Assembly (NCBI GenBank): GCA_964384025.1
Contig: CAYLJJ010000100.1
Span: forward strand, 1 to 20,839
Length of the DNA stretch: 20,839 nt
DNA from: CAYLJJ01 sp964384025
GTDB taxonomy: Bacteria > Myxococcota_A > Bradymonadia > UBA7976 > UBA1532
Reading direction: 5' to 3'
Part shown: positions 1 through 7,200 of the stretch, piece after piece
Layout: each line of letters starts with the position of its first letter
How positions within the stretch are numbered: position 1 is the stretch's first letter
Position numbers and translations under genes: made by a program
The notes under the pieces: model-generated
The model's database searches: none
What the model was told of the DNA's origin: nothing
The model's input: the letters and a program-made list of their open reading frames with translations, nothing else

Positions 1-2
1 CT

Positions 3-69
3 CTGGGATCCGAAAAGCCCAATGATTACGCGAGAGGGCTGAGAGTCACACCCGTCCGTGAGGCTCGGA
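3..69 (+). pseudogene. IS3-family transposase fragment, part left of the IS4 insertion
   Basis: An open frame runs from the window edge to position 69 and its last residues (VREAR) continue in frame into the segment at 1407 once the IS4-family element and one copy of its 7-bp target duplication are removed. The joined reading VREARTAIAEYIEVFYN is the usual C-terminal region of IS3-group OrfB integrases. Further left (GSEKPNDYARGL) I see no recognisable IS3 motif, so the left part may itself be rearranged. No catalytic residues lie in this piece. Confidence 0.5.
63..69. repeat. 7-bp target-site duplication, left copy (GCTCGGA)
   Basis: GCTCGGA lies immediately outside the left inverted repeat and is repeated immediately outside the right one at 1400-1406. 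Removing the element plus one copy restores an IS3 reading frame, which supports a true target duplication. Confidence 0.85.
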
Positions 70-88
70 CCTGAGATTTCAACTCATG
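70..88 (+). repeat. left terminal inverted repeat of the IS4-family element
   Basis: CCTGAGATTTCAACTCATG; the reverse complement of 1381-1399 reads CCTGAGATTTCAACTTATG, an 18 of 19 match. Confidence 0.85.
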
Positions 89-180
89 CATGGCTGTCGA
101 ATTGTCTGCGGAGGCAAATTATTTTGTCGTAGTTAAATATTTAGTTTCTTTCGACTTCAGTATGGTTTATATGTGGATAT

Positions 181-606
181 ATGATCAAAATCGATAATCT
201 GCTAAAACAAACTGTCAAAGATTTTATCTCTGAAACCTTTGAAAATTTACATACAAAAAACATGATGAGTATCACAAGCATAATACTCGGTATTTTGGAG
301 TCAAAACCCGTAAGAATCAGTAATATTGGAAGGTATATTGCCGGAATGGGCGGAGTTTTTGACGTGAGTGGGATTGCTCAAGTTGATAGACTTTTGAGAA
401 ACCAGAAAATCAACGTCAATCAGTTGATGGCATCTTGGTGCTCCTTTATTACAAGAAACTTAGACGAAATTAGGATAAATATTGATTGGACTGAGTTTGA
501 TTCTGATAATCAATCAACTCTTTCTGCGAGTTTACAGACTGATTCCAATGGATCTATTCCATTATTATGGAAGACTATTTATTCATCTGGCAAAAAAACA
601 ATATGA
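181..606 (+). CDS. IS4-family transposase, N-terminal part (frame 1)
   Basis: This 141-residue frame encodes the N-terminal DNA-binding region and the first catalytic aspartate of a DDE transposase, Asp102 in the motif IDWTEFDSDNQS, which is typical of IS4 proteins (consensus DWT-F then D-Q-T). The conserved PLLWKT strand follows. The frame then ends just after an A7 run at 592-598. Shifting by -1 there gives an uninterrupted IS4 protein of about 398 residues, with GKK continuing into NNMNQIEDD. The start ATG at 181 has only a weak upstream purine stretch (GTGGA). Either a one-base deletion has broken the gene, or the A7 run allows slippage to make the full protein; the sequence alone cannot decide. 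Confidence 0.8.
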   Translation: MIKIDNLLKQTVKDFISETFENLHTKNMMSITSIILGILESKPVRISNIGRYIAGMGGVFDVSGIAQVDRLLRNQKINVNQLMASWCSFITRNLDEIRINIDWTEFDSDNQSTLSASLQTDSNGSIPLLWKTIYSSGKKTI

Positions 607-1379
607 ACCAAATTGAAGATGACATGATCTATGATCTTGCTGAATCGGTAGGCAAGAGAAATGGTAAGGTAGTAATAGTAACTGATCGTGGATTTAATGA
701 TACAAACTTCATGTGGTTTCTAAGAGATGAGATGGGGTATGATTTTACCATGCGTTTAAGGTCAAATATTTATGTATATACAACAGAATCCGAGGGGGCT
801 CCAGTATATGGGCATGTTAACAAAAACATGCAGCCCAAAATAATAACAAACGGATTTATTACCAAAGAATTATTTCGAATAAAAACGATATATATCGAAG
901 AAGAAAAGAGAGAAGCTGACGGCTCTAGTTTTGGGTATTTCTGTCTTGTATCTACAGAGGACCCAGAAGATTCTCTCTATTCATATAAGAGGAGATTTCA
1001 ATGTGAAGAGACATTTAGAGACATAAAAGATTTGCGCTTTGGCTTAGGGATGAGTTCAACATGGATAAGGAATCCAGACCGTAGAGACAGGCTTTTAATG
1101 TTTGGAACAATGGCACTTTTTATTTCAGAAAGAATCGCCGAAAGTACCAGAGATATAAATATTTTCAACAACAATAATAGCAGAACGAATAAAAATGGCA
1201 GGCCGAAATTTTCACTAAGGAGCATAGGATTTAGAGTCTATCGTTTGATAGTGAAAGTCTCACTGGATAAGCTAAAATTAATAGTTTATAGATTAAGGCA
1301 TAATCTGTTCGATCAGATCAAACCAACACTAATATTGGTCAGCAACAACAACTGCAAAACAGGAGAGTTGCGCATCTAG
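567..1379 (+). CDS. IS4-family transposase, catalytic C-terminal part (frame 3)
   Basis: The real protein content of this frame starts near position 597, after the A7 run; the first ten or so residues are out-of-frame readings of the upstream part. It holds the second catalytic aspartate (Asp40, VIVTDRGFND) and a perfect IS4 YREK signature, Y140-(2)-R143-(3)-E147-(6)-K154, in YKRRFQCEETFRDIK, where Glu147 is the third DDE residue. The helix after it (FGLGMSSTWIRNPDRRDRLL) is near-identical in the relic at 20225-20551. The gene stops 20 bases before the right inverted repeat. All catalytic residues are intact, so only the frame break stands between this and an active transposase. Confidence 0.85.
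   Translation: MEDYLFIWQKNNMNQIEDDMIYDLAESVGKRNGKVVIVTDRGFNDTNFMWFLRDEMGYDFTMRLRSNIYVYTTESEGAPVYGHVNKNMQPKIITNGFITKELFRIKTIYIEEEKREADGSSFGYFCLVSTEDPEDSLYSYKRRFQCEETFRDIKDLRFGLGMSSTWIRNPDRRDRLLMFGTMALFISERIAESTRDINIFNNNNSRTNKNGRPKFSLRSIGFRVYRLIVKVSLDKLKLIVYRLRHNLFDQIKPTLILVSNNNCKTGELRI
592..598 (+). other. A7 run at the transposase frame junction (possible slippage site)
   Basis: The sequence GGC AAA AAA ACA becomes GGC AAA AAA AAC AAT when the ribosome or polymerase slips by one base. This is exactly the shift needed to join the two transposase frames. Homopolymer A runs are classic sites for transcriptional slippage or -1 frameshifting in insertion sequences, but I cannot exclude a simple deletion. 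Confidence 0.5.
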
Positions 1380-1380
1380 G

Positions 1381-1399
1381 CATAAGTTGAAATCTCAGG
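1381..1399 (-). repeat. right terminal inverted repeat of the IS4-family element
   Basis: Inverted counterpart of 70-88, with one mismatch; it is followed directly by the second target-duplication copy. Confidence 0.85.
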
Positions 1400-1531
1400 G
1401 CTCGGACGGCTATCGCCGAGTACATCGAGGTCTTTTACAACAAAAAGCGCAAGCACTCGACGCTGGGTTATATCAGCCCCGCCGAATTTGAGTGTCAGTT
1501 TGAGTCAAGGATGGCGGATCTTGCCGCCTGA
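1400..1531 (+). pseudogene. IS3-family transposase (OrfB) C-terminal fragment, right of the IS4 insertion
   Basis: The frame reads RTAIAEYIEVFYNKKRKHSTLGYISPAEF and ends with stop TGA at 1529-1531. This is the hallmark C-terminus of IS3-group integrase-type transposases (EYIEVFYN-RHS-LGY-SPAEF). The first 7 bases are the target duplication left by the IS4 element. The catalytic DDE core is not present in the window, so this is a dead remnant. I could not identify the IS3 right inverted repeat after the stop; AT-rich unrelated sequence starts almost at once. Confidence 0.85.
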
Positions 1532-1552
1532 ACTATTTAAGGGAGATGGATT

Positions 1553-2527
1553 ATGGATTGGATTCTTTCTAATATTAAGTGGATTCTTTCTGGGATAGGC
1601 ACTGAACTATTATTAAAATTACCAAATATCTATAATTTTTTAATTTTTCTTTTATCCTGTTTTAAAAAAACTTTACCAAAAACAGGAAATAAAAATGAAA
1701 AAGATGAGATTCTAGAAGAAGAAAGTCTATCACAAGCAGAAGCTACAGAAAAACGAACTAAACGGGACAAAATGGCAAAGAAAGAAGATACTGTTTTACG
1801 AACAGAAAATACAAATAATCATCCTACACATAAGGAAAATGGAGGATATCTTATAGTTCTATGGAGGGAGACTTTAAATACAATCTTGAAGTATAAATTT
1901 TGTATGGGACTTTTCGCATTTTTGACAATTCTTTTAATAGTAATTATTACAGTTTTCTTATTTCGAAAGACAACAATAAAAGAAGTTTGGATGCTAAATT
2001 CGGGATCTTGTTCTGCTTATACGGATCCGAAAGATGCAGAAATAAACAAAAAAGTAAGTGATCCATGCAAAAAAATAGGGCTAATAGTAAAAAACTATAA
2101 TGGATGGGTCGCTTTTTTGGATAGTTTGACCAAATCAGCTTCTGGTACATCGATTAAGGGAACTGAAAAAGGCATAAATCTTGTTTTTTGCAACACAGAA
2201 TCTAAATCTGAATTATTATCGACTTATGAGTATACAGGTGAAGCATCCCTTGATCTTCTAGATGAAGAATATAAATCTACACGTAGACTTGATAATATTA
2301 AAAGAAGTGAATTAAAATTACACCAAGGAGCTGAAGTAGGTCTTTGTAAAAAAAAATGGGACGAATTTGCGAAGAAACATGAAAAAGCGCGCAATGCAAT
2401 ATGCAAATTTACCAATAAAAACAACATGTTGTATGTTAGAGAATGTGAATATATAGTCGAAGGAAAAAAACTAAAAACGTCTGAACCTTATTCTAGAGAA
2501 TACTATAAAATATCTACCTACCCTTGA
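1553..2527 (+). CDS. orphan membrane protein with charged linker and Cys-rich extracytoplasmic domain
   Basis: I do not recognise this 324-residue protein. Visible architecture: a hydrophobic N-terminus (residues about 9-36, SGIGTELLLKL then YNFLIFLL), a Lys/Glu-rich hydrophilic linker (about 37-100), a strong transmembrane segment (about 115-137, FAFLTILLIVIITVFLF), then a soluble C-terminal domain of about 185 residues with six cysteines (153, 172, 213, 265, 284, 298), which would allow three disulfides if it faces the periplasm. The start has a good ribosome site, GGGAG at 1541-1545, seven bases upstream. The gene is much more AT-rich than the block from 4228 onward, sits 21 bases after an IS3 remnant, and has no functional partner nearby, so horizontal acquisition is likely. 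The short N-terminal membrane anchor with SGIG resembles anchors seen on some bacterial defence and signalling proteins, but no catalytic domain supports such a role. Confidence 0.7.
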   Translation: MDWILSNIKWILSGIGTELLLKLPNIYNFLIFLLSCFKKTLPKTGNKNEKDEILEEESLSQAEATEKRTKRDKMAKKEDTVLRTENTNNHPTHKENGGYLIVLWRETLNTILKYKFCMGLFAFLTILLIVIITVFLFRKTTIKEVWMLNSGSCSAYTDPKDAEINKKVSDPCKKIGLIVKNYNGWVAFLDSLTKSASGTSIKGTEKGINLVFCNTESKSELLSTYEYTGEASLDLLDEEYKSTRRLDNIKRSELKLHQGAEVGLCKKKWDEFAKKHEKARNAICKFTNKNNMLYVRECEYIVEGKKLKTSEPYSREYYKISTYP

Positions 2528-2528
2528 T

Positions 2529-2825
2529 TTACTGGCACCTTACAAACTTACAACTCTTCTCTTCTCCCTCTTCTTGTTCAGCAAGGTTCTCTTCTGTGTA
2601 GCAGGTTCTTCCATCGTCAAAGCAGACATCACAGCCACCTGGCAAGCACTCCTTGCCACGGATGGTATCAAAGCAGGTAAGCCCGCTTTGGCAATCGTCA
2701 TCATCGTCACAGCTCTCATTACAAGAGGCTGTTCCGCCCCCCTCGCAGGCGGTGAGGATCATGGTGGATACAAAGCTGATAAGGGCGATAAGAAGCAAGA
2801 ACAGGAAGATATTCTTGGTCTTCAT
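2529..2825 (-). CDS. small Cys-rich lipoprotein
   Basis: This 98-residue protein starts with a lipoprotein signal peptide (KTKNIFLFLLLIALISF) ending in an LTAC lipobox; Cys27 would be lipid-modified. The mature part is short, acidic and cysteine-rich (SCNESCDDDDDCQSGLTC, then CDVCFDDGRTC), a pattern common in small secreted or surface lipoproteins of myxobacteria-like lineages. The start is supported by AAGGA in the upstream AAAAAAGGAAAACCTAG. It lies 42 bases downstream of the TPR gene remnant on the same strand, so both probably came from one transcription unit. Its stop is one base from the stop of the convergent gene at 1553-2527. The function is unknown. Confidence 0.85.
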   Translation of the reverse strand: MKTKNIFLFLLLIALISFVSTMILTACEGGGTASCNESCDDDDDCQSGLTCFDTIRGKECLPGGCDVCFDDGRTCYTEENLAEQEEGEEKSCKFVRCQ

Positions 2826-2867
2826 CTAGGTTTTCCTTTTTTGATTAGGACCCTGTTTTTTGGGTAT

Positions 2868-3177
2868 TCACTGCATGTAATCTTTACAAGTTTTATGCAG
2901 TGCGGTGATGTCAGAATTATCTGGGAAGAAATCCTGTGCAGTTTCTAGGTGGTCAACGCACTCTCTAAACTTCCCTTGAGCAAGAAGGACGTTTGCAAGA
3001 TTGTAATGCCCCCAAGCATTTATCTCTCCAGTTGGGTTATTCTTCAGCACTTGCCTAAAAATGTTTTCTGCCGTTTTGAAACGAGAGGATTTTGCAAAGG
3101 CAACGCCTTTTTCCGTTGCTCCTCCATCATCAACATCATGAAAAGAAAGAGTTAATGTTGTTTCATACGGAATAATG
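2868..3177 (-). pseudogene. TPR-repeat protein, 3' remnant cut by an IS5-family element
   Basis: On the minus strand an open frame enters from the IS5 element boundary near 3177 and runs about 103 codons to its stop at 2868. It reads IIPYETTLTLSFHDVDDGG followed by TPR-like helices: AENIFRQVLKNNP, then AWGHYNLANVLLAQGKFRECVDHLETA and FFPDNSDI. There is no start codon at its upstream edge; a GTG at 3048-3050 could start a 60-residue piece, but the TPR signal extends upstream of it, so the gene is 5'-truncated. The missing half is not found on the far side of the IS5 element (4127-4227), so sequence was lost or rearranged. TPRs mediate protein contacts; the original role is unknown. Confidence 0.75.
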
Positions 3178-3283
3178 CTGAGTCCTCCGGATCTGGTGGT
3201 TGATTGATTCTAAAGAAGCTATCCCAAAAAACAGCGGTCTATGATATAATCATGTTTATGTAACGATTCAATAATGAGGGCAA

Positions 3284-3628
3284 ATGGCCGGTAGGTTTGA
3301 AGGTTTAACTGATGAACAGTAGAAAATGCTGGCACCTCTCATGCCAGATTACTTGCAACCACAGAATAGAGGCAGAGGAAGGCCAAAAGCAAATATTCGT
3401 ACTGTTTTAGACTCGATATTCTTCATCCTAATTACTGGATGCCGTTGGTGTGATTTACCAATTGGCCCAGAATGGGCAGAAAGAACAACTGCTCATAGAA
3501 AACTCGGAAAATGGAAAAAGAATGGAACTATTGATAAGATCAAGGCTTCGATATTAGGAATAGCTCAGCTAGAGGGGATGATCGATTGGAAAGCTGCCAG
3601 CATTGATGGCAGCTTTTCCCCCCGGTAA
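3284..3628 (+). pseudogene. IS5-family transposase, N-terminal part with amber stop
   Basis: ATG at 3284 follows GAGGG and begins MAGRFEGLTDEQ, then meets TAG at 3320-3322 where family members have a tryptophan (DEQW), then continues KMLAPLMPDYL. Downstream are conserved IS5 landmarks: GRGRP, TVLDSIFFILITGCRWCDLP and the first catalytic Asp in ASIDGSF. The frame ends at TAA 3626-3628 just after a C6 run. A +1 shift there (or loss of one C) leads into the next part. In some IS5-family groups this junction is a programmed frameshift, so only the amber stop here is certain damage. Confidence 0.85.
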
Positions 3629-4102
3629 GGGAGGAGGAGAAGGTGTAAAGAAAGGACACAAAGGAAAGAGAGTCACCATCCATTCGATAGTCGACGCAAA
3701 TGGAATGCCATTAGCTGAGACAGTTACCCCTGCTAATGCTCTCAAGTGTGTCTAATATTAGGTAGAATCAAAATTAGAACGGGGAAGCAAGGAAGACCTA
3801 GAAGGTGTCCTGATCAACTTGCGGGAGACAAAGGCTATGGCAGCAAAGAACTCCGCCATGAATTGAGAAGAAGAGGGATAAGACCAGAATTACCAAAACG
3901 AATATGGAAGAACCGGCGCCAATCTCCAGGAAGAAAGTTGCAAAGGAGAGTACAACGCTATGTTGTCAAAAGATTATTCTCCTGGTATCAACGTAAATTC
4001 AGACGTATTGCCGTAAGATGTGAACGAAAAGAGAAGCTCTTCGCTGGGTTCGTCGGATTCGGGTTCATATTGATTTGGGTGGATCGGTTGATTTTGGGAT
4101 AG
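3624..4102 (+). pseudogene. IS5-family transposase, C-terminal part, frameshifted and with catalytic Glu to Lys change
   Basis: From 3624 the frame reads GKGGGEGVKKGHKGKRVTIH and VDANGMPLAETVTPANA, then stops at 3753-3755. A second frame, open from 3746, carries on with RIKIRTGKQGRPRRCP and the second catalytic Asp in LAGDKGYGS. The place of the third catalytic residue reads YVVKRLFSWYQRKFRRIA, whereas family members have VERTF-W or VERLFSW; the codon at 3968-3970 is AAA, so Glu is replaced by Lys. With the amber stop and two frame changes this transposase is dead. The end of the frame overlaps the right inner inverted repeat. Confidence 0.82.
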
Positions 4103-4227
4103 GCTCACCAAATCCGGCGGACTCAGAAACATAGTAATCCGCTGATTAAAGCGCTCCAATAATCCTACTTGATTGCCAGTTCAATCTTTTAATTCCTAAT
4201 ACAATAACCGAACCCTCAGTAACGCTC

Positions 4228-7200
4228 TCAGTAGTGGGCCATGAGACGGAAGAAGGGTCCTCCGTGATCCTCATCCATATTAGAGAACTCCTCGTCGCTG
4301 AAGGAGGTAAAATTATAGCCAAAGCCGAGTCTGATTTTCTTCTCGATGATGTAATCCAGCTCAAAGAGGGAGCCGTGAAGGGTGGTCTGGGCAAGGGCTT
4401 GATGGAGAAAGCGATATTCCGCGCCGAGATCCCAGGTGCCCGTGAGGTGGAAGTTGAGACGATTGATCCAGAGGAGGTTATGGCTGACGGTGGTGGGGAG
4501 GGGGGCGAGCTGAAGAGAGAAACGCTTATAGGCGAGCTTCTCCACGAGCTGGAAGCGGAAGGGCAGCTCAAGGATGGGGATCAGAGAGAGAACATCGGTC
4601 TCCACTCGCTCAGGCTCCTCCAGGGTGACATCGATGGGGCGCTGCTCGTAGCGCTTGCCGTAGTTGAAGAGGATCATAAAGCGATCATGCCGCACAGGTC
4701 GCCACGCCAAGCCAAAGCCCCCCTCGATGATCTCCGCCTCGGTGGCCTCATGCTCCAGGTCGTAGGTGTGGAAGTAGTTGAGACGCAGCTTCATGTTGAG
4801 ATCTCGGTGAAGCTTGAGTTGGAAGTGATTGCGAGTCAGGAGCTGATAGCGGTCCCACTGACCCAGAGACTCATCCTGATCCTCATAGCGCAGCTCATAG
4901 CGTCCGCCGAGCTGGAGGCGCTTGCCTCGTTTCCATTGAAAACCGGCGTGAAGGGTGTCGCGAGAGGACTCCCCTTGACGATCTCCAAAGAGGGTGCTGT
5001 GCTCAAAGCCGCCCTCTAAAGTGAGATCTTCATGAGCTTGAAAGCGACCCCCCAGACCCATCACGGCGCGGTTGTGCTGCCCCAAGCTGCCACTCTCCAG
5101 TTGATACTCCCCATAAGCACGGCCCTGCTTCTTGGAGCCTAAAGCCTCCTCCGCGCCCAAAACACTCACCGAGTGATAGCGATCATCTTGCTCCTGAAAG
5201 CGCTCCTGGGCATAGAAGGTGTGACGCTCACTGAGCTGGCTCCTGAGGCCGATCTCGGTGGCGTTGTCTCCAGACCAGCGCAGGCTCTCCTTAGCCTCCA
5301 GGGAGAGGCGCTCATCCAGGGCGTAACGCAGGCCCAAGCCGCTGGTGAAGAGGTCTGCGGTCTCTTTATGGAGGCGCTGATCTCCTTGAATGATCGCCTC
5401 CTGCTCCAAGAGCAGCGTCCAGCGGGGGTCCAGAGGATACTCTAGAGCCATCTGGAGGCTGTCCAAGAGCATCTCTGGCTGAGAGGCGCTGGCGAGGCTC
5501 TGTTGGTGGATAAAGTCGGTGTTGAGTTTGAGGCCGCCATCGGTCCAGGCGTGGCCAAGGCGGAGCTGACTGCGCTCCCAGCCAGAGAAGACCCCAGCGC
5601 TTTGACTCTCCGGGGCGTCGGCGATCATGCCATCATACTGGAGCTGAAGTTGATGCTGCTCGTTGAGCTTGAGGCGGCTGCTGAAGCCATACTTCTCCAA
5701 ACCCTGCTGCTGGATGGTGCCGCTGGAGTAGAAGCCAGGGGCGAGGTATTGCCAGTAAGCTTCGCTATACCAGCGCTCCTCCTTGCCTTCTCCGATGAGA
5801 TCATCCAGCTCAAAGCCAGTCCTGAGCAGATAACTGCGGCCCTCAGCATCGAGGCCATCACGGCTGTTAAAGGGGGCGAAGCTGAGACCACCATCCGAGC
5901 TAAAGAGGCTCTCCCCCATCTGGCTTTGACTCTCAGCCATCTCCGCCTCAAAGAAGCTTCTGCGCCCCGCCTGATAGCGCAGCTCAGTGCCCCAGAGGCG
6001 ATAGTCTGGGCGTTCTCCATTGCGCTCCTGAATATAGCCCGCGCCAAGAGTAAGGCCCTCCCAGCGCTCACGAAGCTGGACGCCAAGGACCTGCTGATCC
6101 TGGGCGCTGGGATCACGATGGTCATATTCAAGGGTGAGGAACTGAGGATGCCCATCCACAAGGTCGAAGTCCCCAGGATGAGGGCCGAGGTTGGCCTGAC
6201 TAAAGCGGGAGATGGGACGACGGCAGAGGAGGCGGCCATCGCTGTAACGGATAGAGTAGTCGCGCTCTCTGAGGAGCAGCTTGCGGCTGCGCTCCATACC
6301 AGAGAGGCGGTCACGCTCAACCAGATAGATCCGCTCGCTGCCCTCAAGAAGATCTCGGTGGGGGAGATAGTAGAGTGAGCCTCCGGTGGCCTCCAACTCA
6401 ACAAAGGCGTGGCGCTCAGGCTGATTGAGATCGGCGGCGAGGAGCTTGAGTTGATGACGGAAGGCGCCACGCTCTTTGACCAGCTCTAGGGTGGCTCCAT
6501 AGAGCGCGCGCTCGTACTTAAACAGCTCGATCCCTTTGATCTTGGAGCGGAAGTTGCCGACGGTGAGACGGGAATCATCGGCGTGGATGAGGAGATAGAG
6601 GGGGCCTCGGCTCTGCGCTTCTTGTAGCTCCTCCGAATCATCTCCATAGATAGGATAGAAGGCCTCAGGATCGACAATTTGGCGGAAGTAGGCTTCCTCC
6701 TCAGCGCGTCTGGAGCTGTCGAGGTGAGCAGTGACCTCATACTGCTCAAAGAGCCCGCCGAGGATCTTCTCTCCGCTGGTGTAGCCCTTGAGGTAGAGGA
6801 CAGCGCGACCATGAACCGTGAGGGTGTCTCCAAGGGTGGTGCTGTCTTGGGGCTTGAAGCCATCAGGCTCATCTCCAAGGCGGCTGGCGAGGCTCTCTCC
6901 CAGGGCCATAAGGAACCAGGAGCGCTTGGGTACCTTGAGGGGATGGTGGATGATGCCTCGGTTGCCCTCAGGGTCTTGAGCGATGATCTCAAGCTGAGCT
7001 TCTCCAGGTTTCAAAGTCGCTGAGCCGCTAAAGCGCCCCTCCTCATCAACATCCAGCTCCTGACCATTGAGCAAGATCTTGTTCCCGGGCGCGGTCCGGC
7101 CTCGCACCGGGAGGCTGCGGCCTTTAAGCAGAGTGCCCGCCTTGGGCAGCTGTACCTCAAGCTGCTGAGCGGGCAGCTTCGCCTGACCTGGGATTTGAAG

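Larger units (their letters stand above)
70..1399 (+). mobile_element. complete IS4-family insertion sequence, about 1.33 kb
   Basis: The element is bounded by imperfect terminal inverted repeats: CCTGAGATTTCAACTCATG at 70-88 and its inverted counterpart at 1381-1399, differing at one position. It is flanked by 7-bp direct repeats GCTCGGA. Inside is a DDE transposase with the IS4 YREK signature, split by one frameshift at an A7 run. The element is AT-rich compared with the IS3 sequence it interrupts. The matching ends and intact duplication suggest a fairly recent insertion. A truncated relative lies at 20190-20551. Confidence 0.88.
3178..4126 (+). mobile_element. decayed IS5-family element (IS427-like)
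   Basis: The ends are related inverted repeats. Positions 3178-3198 pair with 4106-4126 at 19 of 21 bases, and CTATCCCAAAA at 3219-3229 is exactly inverted at 4092-4102. In the left copy 18 bases (3199-3216, containing GATTGATT) separate the two blocks; in the right copy they nearly abut. Inside is an IS5-type DDE transposase broken several times. I see no clear target duplication. It separates the TPR remnant from the giant gene and marks the border between AT-rich and GC-rich DNA. Confidence 0.8.

Noticed and set aside
2574..2948. Plus-strand 124-codon frame opposite the lipoprotein and TPR genes.
   Set aside because: The minus strand has a clear lipobox, ribosome site and TPR pattern; the plus-strand translation has no recognisable feature.
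3974..4159. Minus-strand 61-codon frame spanning the right end of the IS5 element.
   Set aside because: It is mostly antisense to the transposase remnant and lacks a ribosome site or family motif.
4127..4227. Terminator for the giant gene.
   Set aside because: No GC-rich hairpin followed by a T run could be found on the minus strand in this stretch.
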